From Atlanticothrix silvestris CENA357 (GTDB lineage: Bacteria; Cyanobacteriota; Cyanobacteriia; Cyanobacteriales; Nostocaceae), in the NCBI RefSeq assembly GCF_016056295.1, contig NZ_JAECZB010000004.1, positions 1-64,000 on the forward strand: a DNA stretch of 64,000 nt. The letters run 5' to 3'. Under the pieces are notes generated by a model. The model had not been told where the DNA came from and ran no database searches. It saw nothing but the letters and a program-made list of their open reading frames with translations. The translations under genes and the position numbers were made by a program. Of this stretch, positions 33,895 to 42,621 are shown piece after piece (the stretch's first letter is position 1; each line of letters starts with the position of its first letter).

Positions 33895-34743
33895 TTAAGT
33901 TGACTTATTGCCACATAACAACCCAAACCTAACTAATCCGCGCTCATAACCCCGGCGCATCAATCCCAGTGATAATGCCCCTTGAATGGTAGCCCAACCC
34001 GCATTTAGTAAGCCCCAAAGCGCTTGGGGAGTAAACGCCGAATCAATGACCACATTCCAAAAGGGGGCGACAGCGGTTGACCAATCTGCTGTGTGGAGAT
34101 TATTTAATGGTAATTGACGAGCGATCGCTTCATACTCTGGTAACGAAATCACATAAGGCAAACAATACACCCGATAAATATCTTCTAAGTGTTTTTGTTC
34201 ATCTGCCGTTAATGGTGAATTACCAGTGGGTCGATGACACCATGTCACCATAATCAAAGTTCCACCAGGTTTTAACACCCGATAGCATTCTTGCAAAAAT
34301 TTGGTCTTATCTGGCATGTGTTCACCACTTTCTAAAGACCAAACCAAGTCAAAAGAATTATCCGCAAAGGGCATTGATTGAGCGTCTGCTACCTGAAACT
34401 GAGTTCTGGCACTCAAACCAAACTCTTGGGCACGTTCTGTGGCTCTAGCAGCTTGTACTGGACTCAAAGTAATCCCCGTAGCCCTAGCATTAAATTTGTT
34501 TGCTAGGTAAAGAGAACTGCCTCCAATGCCACAACCTACATCTAAAATATTCTCTGCTGTTTGTACCCCTGCCCAATTGAGCAATTCTTCAATTAAATCA
34601 ATTTGAGCCTGACGGCGGTCTTTTTTTTGGCTACCATCTGTCCCGTAGTAGCCGTGATGCATGTGTTCGCCCCAAACCTCCTCCCATAGCCCAGAGGAAG
34701 CATCGTAAAATTGCTGTATTTGCTGGTAAAGTGTTGCACTCAT
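33895..34743 (-). CDS. Tocopherol-type SAM methyltransferase
   Basis: 282 residues. Class I SAM fold: motif I ILDVGCGIGGSSLYLANKF, then QFQVADAQSMPFADNSFDLVW and VLKPGGTLIMVTWCHRP. The N-terminus IQQFYDASSGLWEEVWGEHM and HHGYYG are characteristic of gamma-tocopherol methyltransferase (VTE4/slr0089-like), which converts gamma- to alpha-tocopherol. No plastid-type or signal extension. A related quinone methyltransferase is the main alternative. Divergent from ktrB. Confidence 0.75.
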   Translation of the reverse strand: MSATLYQQIQQFYDASSGLWEEVWGEHMHHGYYGTDGSQKKDRRQAQIDLIEELLNWAGVQTAENILDVGCGIGGSSLYLANKFNARATGITLSPVQAARATERAQEFGLSARTQFQVADAQSMPFADNSFDLVWSLESGEHMPDKTKFLQECYRVLKPGGTLIMVTWCHRPTGNSPLTADEQKHLEDIYRVYCLPYVISLPEYEAIARQLPLNNLHTADWSTAVAPFWNVVIDSAFTPQALWGLLNAGWATIQGALSLGLMRRGYERGLVRFGLLCGNKST

Positions 34744-34855
34744 GAAAAAAGCAGTGTTTAAGACAAAGCAGAATTTAAATAAACATACTCGTAGGCTACC
34801 ATGTGTGTTTTTAATTAAATAAGGATGTTTTTATTTCCAGGGAGGAGCAGCCCCA

Positions 34856-36229
34856 TTGCTACTGCCTGGAAAGATTTATAAGTTTTACTTTGATATGACT
34901 GTTTCTCGCACAATTTGTCTAGGATTTCTAACTGTAATCGCGGTAGGAACTATCCTCCTAATGATGCCTTTCTCAACTAGTGATGGTAGTTGGAACGACC
35001 CAATTGTGGCGCTGTTCACCTCAACTTCCGCAGTTTGTGTTACGGGTTTATCTGTGGTTGATCCTGGTACTTATTTTTCTTTTTGGGGTCAGTTATTTAT
35101 TTTGCTGTTGGCTCAAATTGGCGGATTGGGCTACATGACAACCACTACCTTTCTAATTACCCTCATCGGACGTAAGTTTAACCTGCGACAAAAAATAGCG
35201 ATTCAACAAGCCTTAGACCGACCCGGAATGAGTGACAGCACCCAAGTTCTTCGTTCAATTATTGCCACAACTCTTATTTTTGAAATCACAGGTACATTTT
35301 TACTTCTGCCCGCATTTGTTCCTGAGTATGGATGGGATCAAGGACTTTGGTTAGCGATTTTTCATAGTATTAATGCTTGGAATAATGCAGGTTTTAGTTT
35401 ATTTAAAGATAACTTAATTGGTTATCAGTCCTCTTATTTAGTAGTGTTCACTATTACTGGATTAATTATTTTGGGGGGAATTGGTTATCAAGTAATTTTA
35501 GAAGCATATCTTTGGTTGCGCGATCGCTTGCTCAAGAGAACCACAAATTTAGTCTTTTCTCTAGATTTTAAAGTCGCTACTAGCACAACTTTAATACTTT
35601 TATTTATAGGAGTAATTGCCTTTTTTGCGATAGAAACAAGAAATCCTGAAACGTTTGGTTCACTTAATCTTCGGGGACAGTTATTATTAGCGTGGTTTCA
35701 ATCAGTAACTCCTAGAACTGCTGGATTTAACACTATTGATATTGGCAAAATGACTACTGCTGGTCTATTTATCACAATTGCCATGATGTTTATTGGTGCA
35801 AGTCCAGGTGGTACTGGAGGCGGCATGAAAACTACAACACTGAGAGTTCTTACTAGTTGCACTAAAACAATTCTCCAAGGCAAAGAAGAAGTTTTATTAT
35901 ATGAACGAAAAATAGCAGTATCTCTAATTTTGAAAGCTGTTGGTGTTGTTGTAGGTTCCGTAGGTATGGTAATTTTTTCTACAATTTTAATTGCTCTCAC
36001 AGATCCAAAATTAGATTTTATTCAAATTTTGTTTGAAGTGGTCTCAGCCTTTGCCACGGTAGGTCTTTCTACAGGCATAACAGGAAGTGTCTCCATAGCA
36101 GCAAAACTGATTTTAATTGTCACAATGTATGTAGGACGAGTAGGTGTTTTACTACTGATGGCAGCTGTACTAGGAGATCCACGCCCCACGAGGATTCACT
36201 ACCCTGAAGAAAATTTACTTGTAGGATAG
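34856..36229 (+). CDS. ktrB: Ktr/Trk potassium channel subunit KtrB
   Basis: 457 residues. TTG start chosen because GGGAGGAG lies eight bases upstream; an ATG 13 codons later is weaker. Four membrane-pore-membrane units, each with a filter Gly: STSAVCVTGLSVVD, SINAWNNAGFSLF, SVTPRTAGFNTID and SAFATVGLSTG. KtrB is the Na+-dependent K+ translocating subunit, gated by KtrA, which follows 200 bases later. In cyanobacteria it is needed for osmotic adaptation. Confidence 0.9.
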   Translation: MLLPGKIYKFYFDMTVSRTICLGFLTVIAVGTILLMMPFSTSDGSWNDPIVALFTSTSAVCVTGLSVVDPGTYFSFWGQLFILLLAQIGGLGYMTTTTFLITLIGRKFNLRQKIAIQQALDRPGMSDSTQVLRSIIATTLIFEITGTFLLLPAFVPEYGWDQGLWLAIFHSINAWNNAGFSLFKDNLIGYQSSYLVVFTITGLIILGGIGYQVILEAYLWLRDRLLKRTTNLVFSLDFKVATSTTLILLFIGVIAFFAIETRNPETFGSLNLRGQLLLAWFQSVTPRTAGFNTIDIGKMTTAGLFITIAMMFIGASPGGTGGGMKTTTLRVLTSCTKTILQGKEEVLLYERKIAVSLILKAVGVVVGSVGMVIFSTILIALTDPKLDFIQILFEVVSAFATVGLSTGITGSVSIAAKLILIVTMYVGRVGVLLLMAAVLGDPRPTRIHYPEENLLVG

Positions 36230-36428
36230 TCATTAGGTAATAGGCAATAAAATAACAAAGATAATAAATAATGATTAATGACAATGAGCAATACTCAATA
36301 ACCAATTATTAATGATTATTACCTAAACTGATAAAATATAAATGAGTAGGCAAAAAATAAAATTTTTAATAATCCGGTCTAATTGTTTTTTGCCCTAAAT
36401 ACAGGGAGTAATAATAAGGATAATAACT

Positions 36429-37124
36429 GTGAACCTGTCATCGTTAGGTTTTTTTCGCAGTTTGCGTAAAGATAACCACCAATTTGCTGTAATTGGATTA
36501 GGTCGTTTTGGAAGATCCGTCTGTTCAACACTGCACCAATTGGGTTATCAAGTGCTAGCAACAGATATTGAAGAAAAGCGCGTATCTGAAGCTTTGAATG
36601 ATGAGATAGTTGGTCATGCTTTACAACTAGACTCCACTGAACCAGGTGCGCTCAAAGAAGCTGGAGTTTTTGAATTTGATACGGTAATTATAGCGATTGG
36701 TAACTATATTCAGGAGAGTATCATCACTACTTTGAATGTTAAAGAAGGTGGTGTACCCCATGTAGTAGCTAAAGCTTCTAGTGAAGTTCACCGAAAGTTA
36801 TTAAAACGAGTGGGAGCAGACCATGTGGTTTTTCCTGAATACGAAGCAGGTTGTGCTTTAGCCCGAACACTCACCAAACCATCCATCTTAGACAGATTTG
36901 ACCTCGACCCAGATCACAGTATTGTAGAGTTAATTGTACCCGATGAATTTCATGGTAAAACTGTTGCCGAACTTCAAATTCGTAGCCGCTATGGTTTGAA
37001 TTTGCTAGCGGTGAGTCAGGATGGCAAATTTAAAATTAATCCTGAACCAACTAAGCGGTTAGAACGTGGTTCTGCAATGGTAGTTATTGGCTGCAATAGA
37101 GATATTAATCGGTTGCCAATTTAA
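36429..37124 (+). CDS. ktrA: Ktr potassium uptake regulatory subunit KtrA
   Basis: 231 residues, GTG start. RCK-N Rossmann domain with GLGRFG (23-28) and ATDIEE binding the adenosine ribose of NAD(H) or ATP/ADP, then an RCK-C domain (SIVELIVPDEFHGKTVAELQI). It forms the octameric ring that gates KtrB. The 200-base gap after ktrB contains AT-rich sequence with TAGGTAAT/ATTACCTA arms, possibly a processing hairpin. Confidence 0.9.
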   Translation: MNLSSLGFFRSLRKDNHQFAVIGLGRFGRSVCSTLHQLGYQVLATDIEEKRVSEALNDEIVGHALQLDSTEPGALKEAGVFEFDTVIIAIGNYIQESIITTLNVKEGGVPHVVAKASSEVHRKLLKRVGADHVVFPEYEAGCALARTLTKPSILDRFDLDPDHSIVELIVPDEFHGKTVAELQIRSRYGLNLLAVSQDGKFKINPEPTKRLERGSAMVVIGCNRDINRLPI

Positions 37125-37225
37125 AATAGTTAGGAGTTATGGCAGAAGGCAGAAGGTAGGAAGCAGGAGGTTTAAGAATAATTCCTACTTCTGCCAAAAG
37201 ACTAAATTTGTTTATGGATATTTCC

Positions 37226-38317
37226 CTATTCTCTATTCCCTGTATTCATTGAAGTGGGCTGAGAATCACTAGAAACTGGTACATTGGCAGGCTTAACAGG
37301 TATTTCTGGTTGATTTGCAGTTTGAGCTTGGGGTTGCTGCTGTTGTGTTTTTTGGGCAATTTGCTGCATTAGTTGTTCAATTTTCTCAGTTTGCTCGGTG
37401 TTACCTTGCTCACGGTACTCGTTGCGGGCACGTTTCAACACGCCGTTGGCTTTCTTGAAATCGCCTTGATTGTATAAAGTTACTGCCAAGTTGTAATAAG
37501 CTGAGGCGTTCTTAGGGTTTTGCCGAATAGCTTGCTGATAAACGGAAATAGCCCCAGTCGTTTGACCTTGAATTACTAGTAAACTTCCCAGATTGTTATA
37601 GGCTATGGCATTTTTAGGATCTAGCTGTAAAGTTTGCCGATAAGCAGCGATCGCAGATTCTAGTTGACCTTGTTCTTGTAGGGCGATCGCTAAGTTAAAA
37701 TAAGCATTGCTATTGCTGCTATCTAAATTAATTGCTTGCTGGTATGCGGCGATCGCTTCTTGAGGCTGTGCCAGTTCATAAAGCGCTAAACCCAAATTAT
37801 ACTGTGCTGCGACTCTTGTAGGATCTATCACTAAAGCTTGGCGATAAGCAGTAATTGCAGCTTCTTTTTGTCCTTGTCGGTGCAATGCTAAACCCAAATT
37901 GTAATAAGCTTCACCGAGATTAGGATTAATTCTAATTGCCTCTCCATATTCCTGCACGGCTACATCCAGGCGATTTTGCATCAGCATAATATTGCCCAAG
38001 TAGTTCCGTGCCATTGCTAAGGTAGAATCTCGCTGTAACGCTTGACGAAAAGCATATTCTGCACCCTGTAAATCGTCGCGGTTATAACGGGTAACTCCTT
38101 GTTGATAAAGGCTAGCAGTTTCCAAATCCTGAGAGATAGGAGTTTGTGCCAGTAGCTTGCTTCCTGGGAAATTTGTAATTGTTGGTGCAGCCAACACTAA
38201 AAATGCAGAAGCTGCACAGAGAATTCCCAGATGTGGCTTCTGCCCATTGAATACTTGTGGGAATGCCACTGTGGGAAAGCAGCGAAACCACTGGCGAAGT
38301 TGATGCTGTTTATACAT
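37226..38317 (-). CDS. TPR protein with N-terminal membrane anchor
   Basis: 363 residues from ATG (MYKQHQLRQWF); a GTG 17 codons earlier is possible. A hydrophobic segment (LGILCAASAFLVLAAPTI) may be a signal or anchor. It is followed by about seven 34-residue TPR units such as AYYNLGLALHRQGQKEAAITAYRQALVIDP, written here only in part: AYYNLGLALHRQGQKEAA. The tail is Gln/Pro-rich. Such proteins scaffold complexes, here probably at the membrane surface. Partner unknown. Confidence 0.8.
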   Translation of the reverse strand: MYKQHQLRQWFRCFPTVAFPQVFNGQKPHLGILCAASAFLVLAAPTITNFPGSKLLAQTPISQDLETASLYQQGVTRYNRDDLQGAEYAFRQALQRDSTLAMARNYLGNIMLMQNRLDVAVQEYGEAIRINPNLGEAYYNLGLALHRQGQKEAAITAYRQALVIDPTRVAAQYNLGLALYELAQPQEAIAAYQQAINLDSSNSNAYFNLAIALQEQGQLESAIAAYRQTLQLDPKNAIAYNNLGSLLVIQGQTTGAISVYQQAIRQNPKNASAYYNLAVTLYNQGDFKKANGVLKRARNEYREQGNTEQTEKIEQLMQQIAQKTQQQQPQAQTANQPEIPVKPANVPVSSDSQPTSMNTGNRE

Positions 38318-38371
38318 AAATGGCAACTCTGTACTTGTAGTTAGATCCTTATAAGTCAGAGTACCCACAAC

Positions 38372-38526
38372 AAAATTAAAAATTAAAAATTAAAAATTAA
38401 AAATTTCTAATAAATAGGTAAACATAATCAATTACACAAAATCGTTGTGCTGCGCGTTAAGCGAAGCTATGCCAAAGACTTTATAACAAATACTTTGTTA
38501 GAGAGACGCGCCATAGCGTCTCTACA
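38372..38526. repeat. AT heptamer array and GC-rich repeat
   Basis: A tandem TAAAAAT-type array (38372-38403) is followed by a GC-rich cyanobacterial repeat (about 38446-38526) with GCGTTAAGCGAAGCTATGCC and GAGACGCGCCATAGCGTCTC, the latter a perfect GAGACGC/GCGTCTC hairpin. Non-coding, between the TPR gene and queA. Confidence 0.6.
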
Positions 38527-38531
38527 ATGGT

Positions 38532-39653
38532 CTATCTACTCTCAACTTTTACCGCTGACGGTAAAATGAGCATGGCATCACCAAAAGAATAAAAGCGATA
38601 CCCTGAAGCGATCGCTTCTTGGTATATATTTAACAAGCGTTGTCTGCCAATTAAGGCGCTCACCAGCATCAGTAAACTAGAACGTGGCAGGTGAAAATTA
38701 GTAATTAAACCATCTACTACCCGCCATTGGTAGCCAGGATAGATAAACAAGTCTGTCTTCCCACAAAATGCTTGTAAATCTCCAGATTCAGCCGCCCCTT
38801 CTAAAGCGCGTACTGCTGTTGTACCTACAGCGATAATTCGACCACCAGCTGATTTTGTGGCGCGGATTTGTTCTACTGTTGTGGCGGGGACTTCAATCCA
38901 TTCTTCATGCATCTGATGGCTAGTCACATCTTCGACTTCCACAGGGCGAAATGTTCCTACACCAACATGTAGCGTAATATAAGCTTGATTAATATTGCGA
39001 TCGCGCAATTTCTCCAATAATTCTGGTGTAAAATGTAACCCAGCCGTAGGCGCTGCGATCGCTCCTGGTTGTTGGGCGTAAACTGTTTGATACTGCTCAT
39101 CAGCGGCTACCGATGCAGTGATATAAGGTGGTAAGGGTATCTCGCCAAATACATCTAAAAGCTGTACCAAAGACTTTCCCTCAGGCACATCAAATTGCAA
39201 CAAACGTCCACTAGTCGCCGTATCTGTTTCTAAAACTGTAGCCGTTAGCTGAGGGGGTGGGGACTGGGTAAGAATATTTTCCTTTCCTAATCCTCGTGGT
39301 TCAAAAATTATTTTTGCTCCTTGTTTAAAACGTTTTCCTGGCTTGACTAAGGCCAACCAGCAGTTATACCCCCGTTCTTCCAATAGCAATACTTCTATTT
39401 CTGCACCAGTTGATTTATGACCATACAGTCGAGCTGGAATCACTTTTGTATTATTCATGATTAACAAATCACCAGGATGCAGTAGTGCTGGCAAATCACG
39501 AAAAATATGGTGTAGAGGTGCTGTCTCATTACCCGTAGTGGGAGAATTTACCACTAATAACCGCGAACTATCTCTAGGAAATGCGGGATTTTGGGCAATG
39601 AGTTCGGTTGGTAGTTCATAGTCATACCCAGCTAATGAACTATCTAAGTTCAT
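38532..39653 (-). CDS. queA: tRNA ribosyltransferase-isomerase QueA
   Basis: 373 residues from the ATG at [15 protein letters not shown], the family N-terminus; the open frame extends 28 codons more. QueA motifs: [83 protein letters not shown]. QueA uses S-adenosylmethionine to build epoxyqueuosine on tRNA, the penultimate queuosine step. Stands alone. Confidence 0.93.
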   Translation of the reverse strand: MNLDSSLAGYDYELPTELIAQNPAFPRDSSRLLVVNSPTTGNETAPLHHIFRDLPALLHPGDLLIMNNTKVIPARLYGHKSTGAEIEVLLLEERGYNCWLALVKPGKRFKQGAKIIFEPRGLGKENILTQSPPPQLTATVLETDTATSGRLLQFDVPEGKSLVQLLDVFGEIPLPPYITASVAADEQYQTVYAQQPGAIAAPTAGLHFTPELLEKLRDRNINQAYITLHVGVGTFRPVEVEDVTSHQMHEEWIEVPATTVEQIRATKSAGGRIIAVGTTAVRALEGAAESGDLQAFCGKTDLFIYPGYQWRVVDGLITNFHLPRSSLLMLVSALIGRQRLLNIYQEAIASGYRFYSFGDAMLILPSAVKVESR

Positions 39654-39737
39654 ATCTTTTGCTTCTGGGATAGAAGACTGATGCAAATTAACGTGTGCTA
39701 TTTGTTTCTCCATTAAAATTCGTACTGACTTCAACAA

Positions 39738-40286
39738 CTAAATTTAATTTCATCTTGAGACTATAAGATTGATACTATTAGATGAAGAAGGGAAAAGGGG
39801 AAAGGGAACCCCATGTTTAAAAATAGGCGAAGTCTTCCGGACAGAGGATTCTGCCCAAATAGTTTCGCGCGAAGCTCGCCACGTGGAATCTTCCATGTGG
39901 CAGATTTCGCGGGCTTTATACCATCTGGGGAAAAGTTTTAAATTTAATTCCTTTACCCCTTACCCCTTAACCTTTACTCCCTCTTGCTGATTTAGAGTCG
40001 CACTACGTTTACTCCTAAATCTTCTTTTAATATTCTCCATATTTAAAAATAGGGGCTTTATACCATCTGGGGAAAAGTTTTACTTTAATTCCTTTACCCC
40101 TTCCCCTTTACCCTTTACCCCTTACCCCTTACCCTTTACCTCTTCCCCCTCTTGGTAATACTGAAATATCAAGATAAAAATTGGGTAAACCTCCCCATAC
40201 AAAAACGGGGGCTTTTACCCTACCGGGAACAGCGATCTATTGACGAATATAGATATGTAGGATTGGCTTTGATCCCAAACACAAAC
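39738..40286. repeat. Low-complexity and duplicated non-coding region
   Basis: Contains a GC-rich repeat with CACGTGG/CCATGTGG arms (about 39835-39915). A roughly 55-base block beginning CTTTATACCATCTGGGGAAA occurs at about 39913 and again at about 40053, each followed by CCTTTACCCC-rich tracts. A frame of 73 codons here is spurious. Confidence 0.6.
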
Positions 40287-40676
40287 ATGGAATATTTGTA
40301 TTATCTGGCAAATGCCAGTCTAACTCTGAGAGTCGTTCAACATTTACACGGCAGACCCCAAATGCCTGTTTCGTTCGTCACCGTGATTCATCAGATTGAT
40401 GGCTGGGTGGTTAGGATCAAACTTAAAAGTCAAGTCTCACTCCAAGAAGACGGCGATTTTAGGGCATTTCTCAATGAATTAGGAATTAGCTATGAACCGC
40501 CAATGCGTGTGCAAATGGCACTTTGGAGTTTAGAAGCGGGACAGTGCCCTGTAGACGTGATGCGTCGTTACCAAGTAGCGATCGTTTCCCACGGTAGCCC
40601 AGAAAGAGAAGAAATTGAAGCTTTCCGGCAACAGTTTGTCAGAGGACTGGGTTATTGTCCAGAAACACTGGCGTGA
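40287..40676 (+). CDS. Conserved hypothetical protein
   Basis: 129 residues from ATG (MEYLYYLANASLTLRVV). The frame is open 45 codons further upstream to a TTG, but that part overlaps repeat-like DNA. Visible features: HLHGRPQMPVSFVTVIHQIDGWVVRIKLK and a helical tail QFVRGLGYCPETLA. I do not recognise the family. Codon use and length suggest a real gene. No Shine-Dalgarno decides the start. Confidence 0.6.
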   Translation: MEYLYYLANASLTLRVVQHLHGRPQMPVSFVTVIHQIDGWVVRIKLKSQVSLQEDGDFRAFLNELGISYEPPMRVQMALWSLEAGQCPVDVMRRYQVAIVSHGSPEREEIEAFRQQFVRGLGYCPETLA

Positions 40677-40762
40677 TCACTTTTGATTTGAAAACTGCTA
40701 GCTCAAAATTGGTAATTGATAATGGGAATATTGGCTCTATTATCAATTACCACTAATCACCA

Positions 40763-41272
40763 TCAGCTATCCATCGCAGAGTCGAAAGCTGCTGGAATAT
40801 ATTCTTGTAGATAAAATTGGTATCCTGCAACTGATGCGCTAATAAGGGCTTGGTGAGCAGTTGTAAGCTGCCGAGGCTGTTTTGATATTGGCTGACAGTA
40901 GACAATAGCAACATCAAAGCGACAGGCGCAATCTGCCATCTGGGGGAACTCAGCTAAAAATATTCCAGCCGTGCGCGAAAGTTTGGTTTGTTTTTGCAGG
41001 GTAATTGCACTTCTACCCCCTGCATCCCAATTACCAAAACTGCGAGTTTTAACTTCCACAAACGCTAAAGTAGGATACTGTGTAAAGTTAGGACTAATTG
41101 CATTTTTCCCAGAGTTGCAGTCATGATGTTGAGCAATAATATCGATTTCTCCCCATCGGCAACTAAAACGACGGTGTAGAATCACCCAATCTGTAGATTC
41201 CAACCATTGTGCAACTAGGTCTTCTCCTATTTGACCAATATCGGGATAATGAGATGGAGGAAGATTCGCCAT
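40763..41272 (-). CDS. YraN/UPF0102-family predicted nuclease
   Basis: 169 residues. The restriction-endonuclease-like core is visible: IGEDLVAQWLE, WGEIDIIAQHHD, LAFVEVKTRSFG (D-x-n-E-V-K), then KLSRTAGIFL. UPF0102/YraN proteins are predicted nucleases linked to recombination or Holliday-junction processing. Insert between D and E is longer than usual. Divergent from the pentapeptide gene over about 14 bases. Confidence 0.88.
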   Translation of the reverse strand: MANLPPSHYPDIGQIGEDLVAQWLESTDWVILHRRFSCRWGEIDIIAQHHDCNSGKNAISPNFTQYPTLAFVEVKTRSFGNWDAGGRSAITLQKQTKLSRTAGIFLAEFPQMADCACRFDVAIVYCQPISKQPRQLTTAHQALISASVAGYQFYLQEYIPAAFDSAMDS

Positions 41273-41286
41273 TGGCTAAAAATAGC

Positions 41287-41796
41287 ATGAATTTTAGATT
41301 AAGCAATCGGATATGGGCAAGCTTACTCAGTTTATTGCTTTGGGGAGTATTTGGCATCACAACAATTTTCGGTTGTGTTCCCATAGCTTTAGCCCTGGAA
41401 TACAATAAAGAAATTTTGGTTGGGGCTGATTTTTCAGGACGTGATTTAAGAGATTCTAGTTTTACCAAAGCTAATCTCCGTCAGAGTGACTTCAGTCATG
41501 CCAACTTGAGTGGTGTTAGCTTTTTTGCAGCAAACTTAGAGTCGGCAAATTTAGAAGGAGTAGACCTCACGAATGCTACTTTAGACTCAGCCCGGCTGAT
41601 CAAAACGAATTTGACAAATGCAGTGTTAGAAGGTGCATTTGCAGCTAATGCTAAATTTGATGGTGCGATCGTGGATGGTGCAGATTTTACTGATGTACTG
41701 CTGCGTCAGGATGAACAAAAAAAATTGTGCAAAGTTGCTGAGGGTACTAATCCAACTACAGGAAGGGATACGCGTGATACTTTATTTTGTCCCTAG
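41287..41796 (+). CDS. Secreted pentapeptide-repeat protein
   Basis: 169 residues from ATG at MNFRLSNRIW, which places a signal peptide at the start (cleavage near ALA, residue 37). Upstream ATGs would overlap yraN. About 14 pentapeptide repeats (A(D/N)LxX) follow, for example ADFSGRDLRDSSFTKANLRQ, making a right-handed beta-helix for periplasmic or lumenal location. A Cys near each end of the tail (KKLCKVAEG, TLFCP) could form a disulfide cap. Similar proteins occur in the thylakoid lumen. Confidence 0.8.
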   Translation: MNFRLSNRIWASLLSLLLWGVFGITTIFGCVPIALALEYNKEILVGADFSGRDLRDSSFTKANLRQSDFSHANLSGVSFFAANLESANLEGVDLTNATLDSARLIKTNLTNAVLEGAFAANAKFDGAIVDGADFTDVLLRQDEQKKLCKVAEGTNPTTGRDTRDTLFCP

Positions 41797-41821
41797 TCCG
41801 CAGTTGAGCCATTGCTGAATG

Positions 41822-41915
41822 GTACTTCTTCCCTACGGGACGCTTCGCGCTAAGCGTAGCTATGCCGCAGGCTTTACGGAGAACCCGCAGGGTAGCAAGT
41901 AGGGTTGGTTTTCTG
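41822..41915. repeat. Interspersed GC-rich repeat
   Basis: CTTCCCTACGGGACGCTTCG, GCTAAGCGTAGCTATGCCGC and AACCCGCAGGGTAGCAAG, the common modular cyanobacterial repeat. A separate 7-bp GCCAACC/GGTTGGC hairpin lies at 42124-42145 in the same 430-base gap. No gene seen. Confidence 0.6.
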
Positions 41916-42222
41916 CCGTAACAAATTTTTCAAGACAAAGAGCGTTGAAAGACATCTATACTGTTGTTTTCCGTAGCATTGAATACTCTTTGAGCCTTCA
42001 ACTAGTGGTAATTATAAAAGAAAATAGAAAACTTAAACAACAAGCTGAGAAAGCTTAATTAAGTTGTTATTAACAAATCAGGCATAAAATTTGCTAGATC
42101 GGATAAGATTTGTCATGCTTATTGCCAACCAAGTCTTCGGTTGGCTTGAAAATGAAAATAGCGCAGGCAAAAAGGTAGTTAGCAGCTACAAAATTTAAAT
42201 TTGCTGAAGAATCACCAAAAAT

Positions 42223-42507
42223 ATGCCTGATTACAAACCTGGTAAAGTAGTGGTATTATTCGGGAATTTTCCCCTAAGCATTCGTGTACCTGCTGTTCCA
42301 CGAGATGAGCAGTTGATTTTTTTGCGCGATCGCATTATTTTTCATGCCAATAGCCTTTTTGAACACGGACTATGGGATGAACCACTGACTGATATAGAAC
42401 TTGAGCAAATTATGTCAGATGTGGAAATAGAGCGTGCATTTTTACCAGATTTGTGTACTGTCTTGTCATGGTTGGGAGATCCGCTACGGATATTTAACAA
42501 AAATTAG
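42223..42507 (+). CDS. Small conserved hypothetical protein
   Basis: 94 residues, beginning MPDYKPGKVVVLFGNFPLS, with a predicted mixed fold and acidic middle (LTDIELEQIMSDVEIERA). No membrane segment. Family not recognised. It stands alone, followed convergently by the helicase gene. Confidence 0.6.
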   Translation: MPDYKPGKVVVLFGNFPLSIRVPAVPRDEQLIFLRDRIIFHANSLFEHGLWDEPLTDIELEQIMSDVEIERAFLPDLCTVLSWLGDPLRIFNKN

Positions 42508-42621
42508 CTAAAGTTTTATTTATTTAAAGATACCTGCAATTCATTAGTAATGATATTTAGTTGATTGTTAAAGTATAAATTAGCTTTACAGAAATACTTA
42601 GCTTTGAAATGGCAACAGCAG

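Noticed and set aside
39769-39990. 73-codon frame after queA
   Set aside because: Runs over repeats and CCTTTACCCC tracts.
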